Source: Oceanospirillaceae bacterium UBA2001 (lineage in GTDB: Bacteria > Pseudomonadota > Gammaproteobacteria > Pseudomonadales > Balneatricaceae). From it: 5,845 nucleotides of DNA. Made by a program: the position numbers and the translations under genes. The first letter of the stretch is position 1. Every line of letters begins with the position of its first letter. The notes beneath the pieces were generated by a model, which was given only the letters and a program-made list of their open reading frames with translations, was not told the DNA's origin and searched no databases. The DNA lies in assembly GCA_002335115.1 (NCBI GenBank), contig DDCR01000194.1, forward strand, positions 4,763 to 10,607, written 5' to 3'. Positions 1-5,845 of the stretch are shown here, in pieces.

Positions 1-195
1 TTGGTTGCACAAGGTGTCAGTGTGCAAAGCTTAGACACAGAAGTGGTGAGTGCCTCTATGTCTGGTGGTGATATGTTTGTTGCAGGATCTCAGTTATTAG
101 TTTCAAAGGTTTTTGATATCGAGAATTTGCAACAAGCACTTGAAGGTTTATCTGATGATGTGATGGTCGATTTAGCTTTGGCTGATGATGAGTAG
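1..195 (+). CDS. ACT-domain protein, GcvR-like (C-terminal part only)
   Basis: Frame 1 is open from the first base to a TAG stop and encodes the last 64 residues of a protein that begins outside the window, so the TTG at position 1 is probably an internal codon and not a start. The visible part looks like the end of a second ACT domain. It has a 'TEVVSASMSGGDMF' stretch, as in GcvR-type proteins where an SAPMSG-like motif precedes the third strand, then a helix with 'DIENLQQALEGLSDDVMVDL' ending in an acidic tail. In E. coli, GcvR is a two-ACT-domain cytoplasmic protein that binds GcvA and represses the glycine cleavage operon. Many gammaproteobacterial homologues are annotated only by similarity and their function is untested. 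The gene converges on gatB, with 104 bases between the two stop codons. The family assignment is from remembered sequence pattern and covers only the C-terminus; the regulatory role is inferred. Confidence 0.68.
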   Translation: MVAQGVSVQSLDTEVVSASMSGGDMFVAGSQLLVSKVFDIENLQQALEGLSDDVMVDLALADDE

Positions 196-300
196 TTGCA
201 GTGCCTTGCTGAGATTATAACGGCGAATGGGCCACATTATGGCCGACTCACCGTCATTGAGAAAGTTGGCCACAGTAGTCAAATTAGTAAAGCCACCCAT
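172..300 (-). CDS. possible small ORF (42 aa) overlapping the gatB stop
   Basis: The minus strand contains a 42-codon frame whose ATG (300-298) shares one base with the gatB stop codon, giving the string TAATG, an arrangement typical of stop-start translational coupling. It ends at TAA (174-172), inside the last 24 bases of the convergent ACT-domain gene. The product would start [16 protein letters not shown] and end ALQLLIISQS, with a mildly hydrophobic C-terminus, no clear membrane segment and no motif I recognise. There is no Shine-Dalgarno sequence in the last bases of gatB, so expression would depend on reinitiation. A frame of this length can arise by chance, and the overlap with the opposite gene argues against it. 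This is a weak candidate only. Confidence 0.2.
   Translation of the reverse strand: MGGFTNLTTVANFLNDGESAIMWPIRRYNLSKALQLLIISQS
230..244. repeat. short inverted repeat GGCCA-N5-TGGCC between convergent genes
   Basis: Five-base perfect arms GGCCA and TGGCC flank a CATTA loop in the 104-base gap between the ACT-domain gene and gatB. The hairpin is GC-rich in the stem, but neither strand has a run of Ts after it, so it is not a convincing intrinsic terminator. It could help block readthrough or be chance. Nothing else in this gap looks like a terminator for either converging transcript. Confidence 0.35.
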
Positions 301-1751
301 TAACAAAGTGCGTCTAACTTCTGCTTTAGTAATGCGTTGACTTGGCCTGGATTAGCTGAACCCTTAGAGGCTTGCATCACTTGGCCCATAAAAAAACCTA
401 ACATTTTGCCGCGCTTGTCTGCTTCTGCGTCAATATACTGCTGAACTTGCTTTGAACTTTGGGCAATAACATCATCTACAAGAGCTTCAATGGCGCCCTG
501 GTCGCTAACCTGTTTAAGACCTTTAGCATCAATAATAGCGTCCACTTCACCGGCGTTATTCCAAAGTTCATCAAACACAGTTTTAGCGCCTTTGCCACTA
601 ATGGTGTCATCCTGAATGCGACTAATGAGTTGTCCAAGTTGCAGTGCACTTAAAGGTATAGCATCAATTTCAAGGTTGTTTTGGTTCATATATTTAGCTA
701 ATTCCCCCGTCACCCAGTTAGCACTAAGTTTGGGATCATTGCACACAGCAACCACTGATTCAAAGTAATCAGCTAAACCTCGACTTGCAGATAAGACACC
801 CGCATCGTATGGACTTAAATTGAGTTGGCTCACAAAGCGAGCGCTGCGCTGGTCTGGCAGTTCTGGCAAGCTCTGACGAATAGCATCAATGTAAGCTTCG
901 TCAATTTCTATGGGCAATAAATCGGGACATGGGAAATAACGATAATCGTTCGCTTCCTCTTTACTGCGCATAGGTCGGGTTTCGTTTTTATCAGCATCGT
1001 ACAGGCGGGTTTCTTGGTGGATAAGGCCACCATCCTCCAGAATATCAATCTGCCGCTGCACCTCTATATTGATAGCGCGTTCAATAAACTTAAAGGAATT
1101 GATATTTTTCAATTCGGCACGGGTTCCCAATTTTTGCTGGCCTTTTTGGCGAATGGATACATTGGCATCACAACGCATGGAGCCTTCGGCCATATTACCG
1201 TCAGAAATGCCAATGGTAGTGACGATAGCATGCATCTTGCGCATATAAGCGACGGCCTCTTTAGCTGTGCGCAAGTCTGGTTCTGACACAATCTCCAATA
1301 GGGGTGTGCTTGAGCGGTTAAGATCAATACCAGTCATGCCGTCATAGTCCTCGTGCAAAGACTTGCCAGCATCCTCTTCAAGATGTGCCCGTGTAACACC
1401 GATGCGTTTAGTCGTGCCATCTTCCAGTTGTATGTCCAAGTGACCTAAACCGACAATAGGGTGATCCATTTGGCTGGTTTGATACCCTTTGGGTGAATCT
1501 GGGTAGAAGTAGTTTTTGCGTGCAAATACAGAATGTTTGCAAACTTCGGCATCAATGGCTGTGCCAAAGGCGACGGCCATACGCAATGCGGCTTCGTTAA
1601 ATACAGGTAATGCACCAGGCATTCCCAAATCTACCAACGTCGTTTGCGTGTTAGCTTGTGCACCAAAACCCACTCTAGCGCCTGAGAATAGTTTGGATTG
1701 AGTGGCTAACTGCACATGAATTTCGAGACCGATGACAATTTCCCAAGACAT
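300..1751 (-). CDS. gatB: Asp-tRNA(Asn)/Glu-tRNA(Gln) amidotransferase subunit B
   Basis: GatB is the tRNA-binding kinase and transamidase subunit of GatCAB. It uses ATP to activate the side-chain carboxylate of mischarged Asp-tRNA(Asn) or Glu-tRNA(Gln), then amidates it with ammonia delivered from GatA. The 483 residues match the usual family length. Visible motifs are GLEIHVQL (8-15), with E10 and H12 corresponding to metal-site residues in the Staphylococcus enzyme; [11 protein letters not shown] (81-91); HLEEDAGK (123-130, with E125); and the GatB signature [16 protein letters not shown] (143-158). The C-terminal YqeY-like tail domain includes GKGAK (386-390) and [16 protein letters not shown] (456-471). 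The N-terminus [12 protein letters not shown] fits the family start. The ATG lies two bases after the gatA stop and has a strong Shine-Dalgarno inside the gatA end. It is the last recognised gene of the operon. Whether the substrate is Asn-tRNA, Gln-tRNA or both cannot be told from this window. Confidence 0.98.
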   Translation of the reverse strand: MSWEIVIGLEIHVQLATQSKLFSGARVGFGAQANTQTTLVDLGMPGALPVFNEAALRMAVAFGTAIDAEVCKHSVFARKNYFYPDSPKGYQTSQMDHPIVGLGHLDIQLEDGTTKRIGVTRAHLEEDAGKSLHEDYDGMTGIDLNRSSTPLLEIVSEPDLRTAKEAVAYMRKMHAIVTTIGISDGNMAEGSMRCDANVSIRQKGQQKLGTRAELKNINSFKFIERAINIEVQRQIDILEDGGLIHQETRLYDADKNETRPMRSKEEANDYRYFPCPDLLPIEIDEAYIDAIRQSLPELPDQRSARFVSQLNLSPYDAGVLSASRGLADYFESVVAVCNDPKLSANWVTGELAKYMNQNNLEIDAIPLSALQLGQLISRIQDDTISGKGAKTVFDELWNNAGEVDAIIDAKGLKQVSDQGAIEALVDDVIAQSSKQVQQYIDAEADKRGKMLGFFMGQVMQASKGSANPGQVNALLKQKLDALC

Positions 1752-1753
1752 AG

Positions 1754-3220
1754 TTAAGCTCCTTTTGCTGGGTTAGTGGCTGGAGTTTGTAAATGCCAAT
1801 CGGTGATTTGCTGATACTGGTGGGCAATGTTCAAAAGTTTTGCCTCATTAAAGTAGTTCCCCATGATGTGTAAGCCAACGGGTCGACCACCAACGAAACC
1901 AGCGGGTGCAGACATCGCTGGAATGCCAGCCATATTGGCCGATAAAGTGTAGATGTCTTCTAGGTACATGGCCACAGGGTCTTTCGTGTTGCTGCCCAAA
2001 TCAAAAGCGGGGGTAGGTGCTACAGGCCCCATGATCACATCAACTTGAGCTAAGGCTCGGGCAAAGTCATTTTTGATTAAGCGACGAATGCGCTGAGCTT
2101 TAACGTAATAAGCGTCATAGTAACCCTCAGATAACGCGTATGTACCTACCATAATGCGCCGTTTTACTTCGGTGCCAAAACCCTCGGCTCTGGTGCGGCA
2201 ATAAAGGTCCATTAAGTCTTGTGGCTGATCGCAACGGAAGCCATAGCGAACACCATCAAATCGGCTGAGGTTAGAGGAAGCCTCTGATGGTGCGATAACA
2301 TAATAGGCAGGGATGGAAAGCTCTAAATTAGGTAAGCTAATATCGATAATCTGGGCGCCAAGACTTTCAATCTGTTTAACCGCAGTCATCACACACTCTG
2401 CCACTTGTGGATTTAATCCTGGACCAAAAAATTCTTTGGGTAAGCCCACTTTTAAACCCTGCAAGGGTAGATTTAAATCGGCTGTAAAATCAGGTGTATC
2501 TAACTGAACACTAGTAGAGTCTTGCTCATCAAAACCAGCCATGGCATTAAGCATAAGAGCAGCGTCTTCTGCTGTTTGGCACATGGGGCCTGCTTGGTCT
2601 AGGCTAGACGCATAAGCAATAATGCCAAAACGGGAAACACGTCCATAGGTGGGCTTGATGCCGGTTAAATTACAAAAAGAGGCAGGTTGGCGGATCGAAC
2701 CGCCCGTATCTGTGCCCGTTGCAGCTGGAACTAATCCAGCAGCTACGGCTGCTGCAGAACCGCCAGAAGATCCTCCAGGCACAGCCATTAAATCCCAAGG
2801 ATTTTTAACCACCCCAAAATAACTACTTTCGTTTGATGAACCCATTGCGAATTCATCCATATTTGTCTTGCCAACACACACAGCTCCCGCAGAGAGCAAG
2901 CGTTGACCAACAGTCGATTCGTAGGGTGGTACAAAGTGCTCTAACATTTTAGAGGCTGCTGTGGTGGTGTGGTCTTGGGTGCAAAATAGGTCCTTATGGG
3001 CAAAAGGCACGCCGGTGAGTATGTCTGCAGTGCCGGCACTAATGCGCGCGTCGGCAGCATCAGCTTGCCTTAAAGCGAGATCTTCTGAGACACTAATAAA
3101 GCTGTTGTATATTGAGTCTCTGGCCTTAATGTCGGCAATAACGTCTTGGGTAAGTTCACGGCTGGAGTAGTCTCCAGCAGCTAAATCCTTAGAAATTTTA
3201 ACGAGTGTTTTGTAGGTCAT
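1754..3220 (-). CDS. gatA: Asp-tRNA(Asn)/Glu-tRNA(Gln) amidotransferase subunit A
   Basis: GatA is the glutaminase subunit of GatCAB, an amidase-signature enzyme that hydrolyses glutamine and channels ammonia to GatB. The length of 488 residues is normal. The Lys-cisSer-Ser triad is visible as K76 in VPFAHKDLF (71-79), S151 in PGGSSGGS (148-155) and nucleophile S175 in [12 protein letters not shown] (169-180). With a constant offset of three from the Staphylococcus aureus numbering as I remember it, the glutamine-binding residues fall on Y306, R355 and D422, all present. The AHKDLFCTQ and KNPW segments resemble Pseudomonas GatA. The N-terminus [13 protein letters not shown] is a normal family start. 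It lies 31 bases after the gatC stop and lacks a clear Shine-Dalgarno, which suggests coupling to gatC translation or leader-independent initiation. Two bases separate its stop from the gatB ATG. Confidence 0.98.
   Translation of the reverse strand: MTYKTLVKISKDLAAGDYSSRELTQDVIADIKARDSIYNSFISVSEDLALRQADAADARISAGTADILTGVPFAHKDLFCTQDHTTTAASKMLEHFVPPYESTVGQRLLSAGAVCVGKTNMDEFAMGSSNESSYFGVVKNPWDLMAVPGGSSGGSAAAVAAGLVPAATGTDTGGSIRQPASFCNLTGIKPTYGRVSRFGIIAYASSLDQAGPMCQTAEDAALMLNAMAGFDEQDSTSVQLDTPDFTADLNLPLQGLKVGLPKEFFGPGLNPQVAECVMTAVKQIESLGAQIIDISLPNLELSIPAYYVIAPSEASSNLSRFDGVRYGFRCDQPQDLMDLYCRTRAEGFGTEVKRRIMVGTYALSEGYYDAYYVKAQRIRRLIKNDFARALAQVDVIMGPVAPTPAFDLGSNTKDPVAMYLEDIYTLSANMAGIPAMSAPAGFVGGRPVGLHIMGNYFNEAKLLNIAHQYQQITDWHLQTPATNPAKGA
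1759..1766 (-). promoter_or_regulatory. gatB ribosome binding site inside gatA
   Basis: On the minus strand this reads AAAAGGAG, with GGAG seven bases before the gatB ATG. It lies within the last sense codons of gatA (Lys-Gly-Ala), so gatA and gatB are very likely co-transcribed and their translation coupled. Confidence 0.85.
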
Positions 3221-3251
3221 GGTTGGGCTGTCGCTTTATTGATCGAGTACG

Positions 3252-3539
3252 TTAATCTAATACTTTAGGCACGAGGTATAAGCCATCCTGCGCAGCAGGG
3301 GCTAGGGCGATAAAGGCTTCTCGTTGGTTGTCGCAAGTCACTTCATCTTTGCGCAGGCGTTGGCTTGCATCGTGGGGGTTAGAGAGGGGCTCTACACCCT
3401 CCGTAGAGACTTGTTGCATCTGATCTATGAGGGACAAAATGCTGGAAATGCTATTGGCGTAATCACTTGTTTCGCTGGGGGTGACTTGCAAACGAGCAAG
3501 GATAGCGATTTTGTCGATGTCGGCATTTTCTAGAGCCAT
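3252..3539 (-). CDS. gatC: Asp-tRNA(Asn)/Glu-tRNA(Gln) amidotransferase subunit C
   Basis: GatC is the small structural subunit that wraps around the GatA-GatB interface and stabilises the amidotransferase. The 95-residue product is the normal size. It begins MALENADIDKIAILARL, the usual first helix of the family, has the linker motif EGVEPLSNPHD (residues 47-57) where homologues carry EPL-H-D-type residues, and ends in the conserved GLYLVPKVLD tail. It is the first gene of the leftward operon gatC-gatA-gatB. A weak GAGAA Shine-Dalgarno-like element on the minus strand (3544-3548) lies about five bases before the ATG. Transcription probably starts in the shared region upstream of mreB. No anomalies are seen. 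Confidence 0.97.
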   Translation of the reverse strand: MALENADIDKIAILARLQVTPSETSDYANSISSILSLIDQMQQVSTEGVEPLSNPHDASQRLRKDEVTCDNQREAFIALAPAAQDGLYLVPKVLD

Positions 3540-3614
3540 AATATTCTCGATGTAGGCGAAATTGATATATGCGAGTGAAAGTTGAACTTTTTAGGTTAAT
3601 GACACTCAAATCTG

Positions 3615-3644
3615 ATTAGAATTAGTGCGCTAATTTTTAGTAAA
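3615..3644 (-). promoter_or_regulatory. candidate sigma-70 promoter for gatCAB
   Basis: Read on the minus strand, a -35-like TTTACT (3644-3639) and a -10-like TCTAAT (3620-3615), five of six matches to TATAAT, are separated by 18 bases. Transcription would start near 3608, leaving a leader of about 70 bases before gatC. The region is AT-rich, so chance matches are likely and the assignment is tentative. Confidence 0.35.
3620..3635. repeat. imperfect palindrome AATTAG-TGCG-CTAATT
   Basis: Six-base perfect arms around a four-base centre form a 16-base near-palindrome. It covers most of the spacer and touches the -10 of the candidate gatC promoter, a place where a dimeric regulator could block RNA polymerase. 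I do not recognise the site as that of any particular regulator. Confidence 0.4.
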
Positions 3645-3670
3645 AATTTGGGTAAATTTGCACCAAATGG

Positions 3671-3707
3671 TTTAGCAGCATAAAACCCGTCTAATTTAGC
3701 ATAAATT
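3671..3707. repeat. paired AT-rich direct repeats and a palindrome upstream of mreB
   Basis: TTTAGCA occurs at 3671-3677 and 3695-3701, and GCATAAA follows at 3678-3684 and 3699-3705, 21 bases apart, about two helical turns. The second copy also lies inside a perfect-arm inverted repeat AATTTA-GCA-TAAATT (3693-3707). The cluster lies upstream of the candidate mreB promoter and upstream of the gatC promoter on the other strand. It could bind a regulator or a nucleoid protein, or reflect low-complexity AT sequence. Confidence 0.35.
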
Positions 3708-3731
3708 GCTCCATTGGAAAACGGATTAACC

Positions 3732-3760
3732 TTGCTCAAACGCCTGTTGATTGTTAATAT
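3732..3760 (+). promoter_or_regulatory. candidate sigma-70 promoter for mreB (extended -10)
   Basis: TTGCTC (3732-3737) and TAATAT (3755-3760) are separated by exactly 17 bases, and the -10 is preceded by TGT, giving an extended -10 (TGnTAATAT). The predicted start near 3767 leaves a leader of about 60 bases. A second, weaker pair, TTGATT (3747-3752) and TAATGT (3769-3774) with a 16-base spacer, overlaps it. Confidence 0.5.
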
Positions 3761-3820
3761 TTAACCTTTAATGTAAGCGATTGATGTAGATCGTAATTAA
3801 TCTCCGATTAGAGCCAGTAA

Positions 3821-4864
<1,044 letters not shown>

Positions 4865-4887
4865 AATCACCCAATTAACACTAAGAA

Positions 4888-4926
4888 AACGGCGGGGTAG
4901 CTTAAGCAATCTCGCCGTTGTTGTTT
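4888..4926 (+). terminator. intrinsic terminator or attenuator between mreB and mreC
   Basis: A perfect seven-base stem AACGGCG (4888-4894) with CGCCGTT (4913-4919) can be lengthened inward by a G-U and a G-C pair. It is preceded by an A-rich stretch and followed by a U-rich tail, GTTGTTGTTT. The loop holds a small perfect palindrome, GCTTAAGC (4900-4907). It begins 24 bases after the mreB stop. The interrupted U tract suggests partial termination, which would make more mreB message than mreC-mreD message. I recall that mreB of E. coli is transcribed mostly on its own, which fits. Confidence 0.65.
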
Positions 4927-4944
4927 AGGGCGACTGGATCCCTT

Positions 4945-4949
4945 GGAGG
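4945..4949 (+). promoter_or_regulatory. mreC Shine-Dalgarno, unusually distant
   Basis: GGAGG is a strong Shine-Dalgarno, but it lies 15 bases before the mreC ATG instead of the usual five to nine. No ATG, GTG or TTG occurs in the mreC frame between the upstream in-frame TAG (4926-4928) and the ATG. An in-frame ATC (4956-4958) is six bases from GGAGG. Confidence 0.6.
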
Positions 4950-4964
4950 CTTGTTATCAATCCA

Positions 4965-5804
4965 ATGTTTAAAGGTCAGTCTGCCGTTAAAAAATTAATG
5001 ACTTACAGTTTGATCTGTCTTTGTTTAATTATAGCAGACTACCAATTTGGTCAAATGCAACGTATGCGAGCATGGCTTTCATTGGCTGTTACGCCGGTGC
5101 AGTGGTTGGTTGATGTGCCACAGCATTCGTGGACTTGGCTTGGTGAAAGACTGCAGGTCCGTGATGAACTGATTGCCGAAAACAAAAAACTGCGCGCTCA
5201 AACTCTACTGGCTGAACGACAAGTGCAAAAGCTTGCAGCCTTGACGGTAGAAAATTTCCGCTTGCGAGACCTGCTTAACAGCAGGGAGCGTCTAGATGAG
5301 AAAGTCACGGTCAGTGAACTTATTGGTGTGAATACAGACCCTTTTAGCCATCAAGTGATTATTAACAATGGTTTTAATATGGGTGCTTTTGTAGGCCAGC
5401 CGGTGCTTGATGCGACTGGGGTCATGGGTCAAATTGTATCGACTTCTGCCTTTACCAGTCGGGTGTTATTAATTACAGATGCAGATCATGCCATCCCTGT
5501 TGAGGTCAACCGAAATGGCTTGCGCTCGGTGGCATATGGTCTAGGACAATATGAGTATTTAGAATTACAAGACCTGTCTGATACGGCTGACATTGAAGTG
5601 GGTGATATATTGGTAAGTTCGGGCTTAGGCCTGCGCTTTCCTAAAGGTTATCCCGTGGCTAAAGTCATTGAGGTACGCCACTTAGCAGGACAAGATTTTG
5701 CTAAAGTGATCGCTAAACCTACGGCGCAACTAAAACGTTCTCGTCACCTGCTCTTGATTGAAACACCGCAGCGACAAAGTTCGGTAGAAAAGGAGAGCCA
5801 ATGA
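4965..5804 (+). CDS. mreC: rod shape-determining protein MreC
   Basis: MreC is a bitopic inner-membrane protein whose periplasmic part links the MreB filament and MreD to the PBP2-RodA wall synthase. The 279-residue product has a short positively charged N-terminus, one membrane segment (about 11-25, LMTYSLICLCLIIAD), and a long charged coiled coil (about 62-108) with LIAENKKLRAQ and KLAALTVENFRLRDLLN. Two beta domains follow (about 112-265), with the family motifs GQPVLDATGVMGQIV (144-158), VNRNGLRSVAYG (181-192) and SSGLGLRFPKGYPVA (218-232). The MFKGQSAV start resembles Pseudomonas MreC N-termini and supports the ATG at 4965 despite the distant Shine-Dalgarno. Its stop overlaps the mreD start. 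The protein is at the short end of the family because the C-terminal tail after the second beta domain is brief. Confidence 0.97.
   Translation: MFKGQSAVKKLMTYSLICLCLIIADYQFGQMQRMRAWLSLAVTPVQWLVDVPQHSWTWLGERLQVRDELIAENKKLRAQTLLAERQVQKLAALTVENFRLRDLLNSRERLDEKVTVSELIGVNTDPFSHQVIINNGFNMGAFVGQPVLDATGVMGQIVSTSAFTSRVLLITDADHAIPVEVNRNGLRSVAYGLGQYEYLELQDLSDTADIEVGDILVSSGLGLRFPKGYPVAKVIEVRHLAGQDFAKVIAKPTAQLKRSRHLLLIETPQRQSSVEKESQ
5791..5795 (+). promoter_or_regulatory. mreD ribosome binding site inside mreC
   Basis: AGGAG lies within the last codons of mreC, five bases before the ATG at 5801 and eight before the ATG at 5804. Both distances are workable, so the sequence does not settle which of the two adjacent ATGs is used. 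Confidence 0.75.
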
Positions 5805-5845
5805 TGGCGATTCAAAGAAGCCATAACATTTGGGTTCCATACGTG
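5801..5845 (+). CDS. mreD: rod shape-determining protein MreD (N-terminus only)
   Basis: Fifteen codons of a frame, MMAIQRSHNIWVPYV, follow mreC with an ATGATG start that overlaps the mreC TGA by three bases (or by one base if the second ATG is used), and the window ends inside it. Order after mreC, the coupled overlap, a good AGGAG and the short basic N-terminus with an RS-x2-W pattern (compare the E. coli MreD start as I remember it, MASYRSQGRWVIW) all point to MreD. MreD is a small multi-pass inner-membrane protein that works with MreC in the elongation complex. No membrane segment is yet visible because of truncation, so the call rests mainly on gene order. Confidence 0.85.
   Translation, partial: MMAIQRSHNIWVPYV

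Noticed and set aside
1014..1286. 90-codon open frame on the plus strand opposite gatB
   Set aside because: It lies entirely within the antisense of a fully conserved gatB, has no family motif, and the gatB catalytic and signature residues explain the sequence.
1109..1327. 72-codon frame on the minus strand inside gatB
   Set aside because: It is out of frame within gatB, with a cysteine- and proline-rich translation typical of a shadow frame.
2961..3170. Plus-strand open frame opposite the gatA N-terminal region
   Set aside because: Its antisense strand encodes the conserved GatA start and the K76 region; no independent coding signal.
3324..3533. Plus-strand frame opposite gatC
   Set aside because: It covers nearly the whole of gatC in antisense, and GatC is clearly the conserved product.
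3781..3809. Third possible mreB promoter starting at TTGATG (3781)
   Set aside because: No acceptable -10 hexamer lies 16-18 bases downstream, and a start there would leave almost no leader before the ATG.

Overview
The window reads as an ordinary housekeeping stretch from a gammaproteobacterium with moderate G+C. The protein sequences resemble, from memory, Pseudomonas, Cellvibrio and related marine lineages. The main evidence is the MreB sequence and a gene order I recall from Pseudomonas aeruginosa: gatCAB transcribed away from mreBCD across one shared intergenic region. A complete gatCAB operon implies that the organism makes Asn-tRNA(Asn) and/or Gln-tRNA(Gln) by transamidation of a mischarged tRNA. 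No tRNA, rRNA, CRISPR array, insertion sequence, phage gene or defence gene is visible.

Layout from left to right. Positions 1-195 (+) hold the 3' end of a gene for an ACT-domain protein of the GcvR type; its start lies outside the window. It converges on the gatCAB operon, which runs leftward: gatC (3539-3252), gatA (3220-1754), gatB (1751-300). Below gatB is a 42-codon open frame (300-172, minus) whose ATG overlaps the gatB stop codon; it may be chance. Positions 3540-3826 are a 287-base AT-rich divergent control region with candidate promoters for both directions and several short repeats. To its right, running rightward, are mreB (3827-4864), a hairpin with a U-rich tail that looks like an intrinsic terminator or attenuator (4888-4926), mreC (4965-5804) and the first 15 codons of mreD (from 5801, cut by the window edge).

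How the genes work together: GatC, GatA and GatB form one heterotrimeric amidotransferase. GatA frees ammonia from glutamine, GatB phosphorylates and amidates the mischarged tRNA, and GatC braces the complex. MreB, MreC and MreD form the rod-shape module that positions lateral wall synthesis at the inner membrane. All intact proteins have normal length, and the catalytic residues I could place are present.

I found no undescribed system. The points worth a second look are regulatory or small-scale: the mreB-mreC hairpin, the long spacing of the mreC Shine-Dalgarno sequence with an in-frame ATC at ideal distance, the lack of a Shine-Dalgarno before mreB and gatA, the repeats in the divergent promoter region, and the small frame overlapping the gatB stop.
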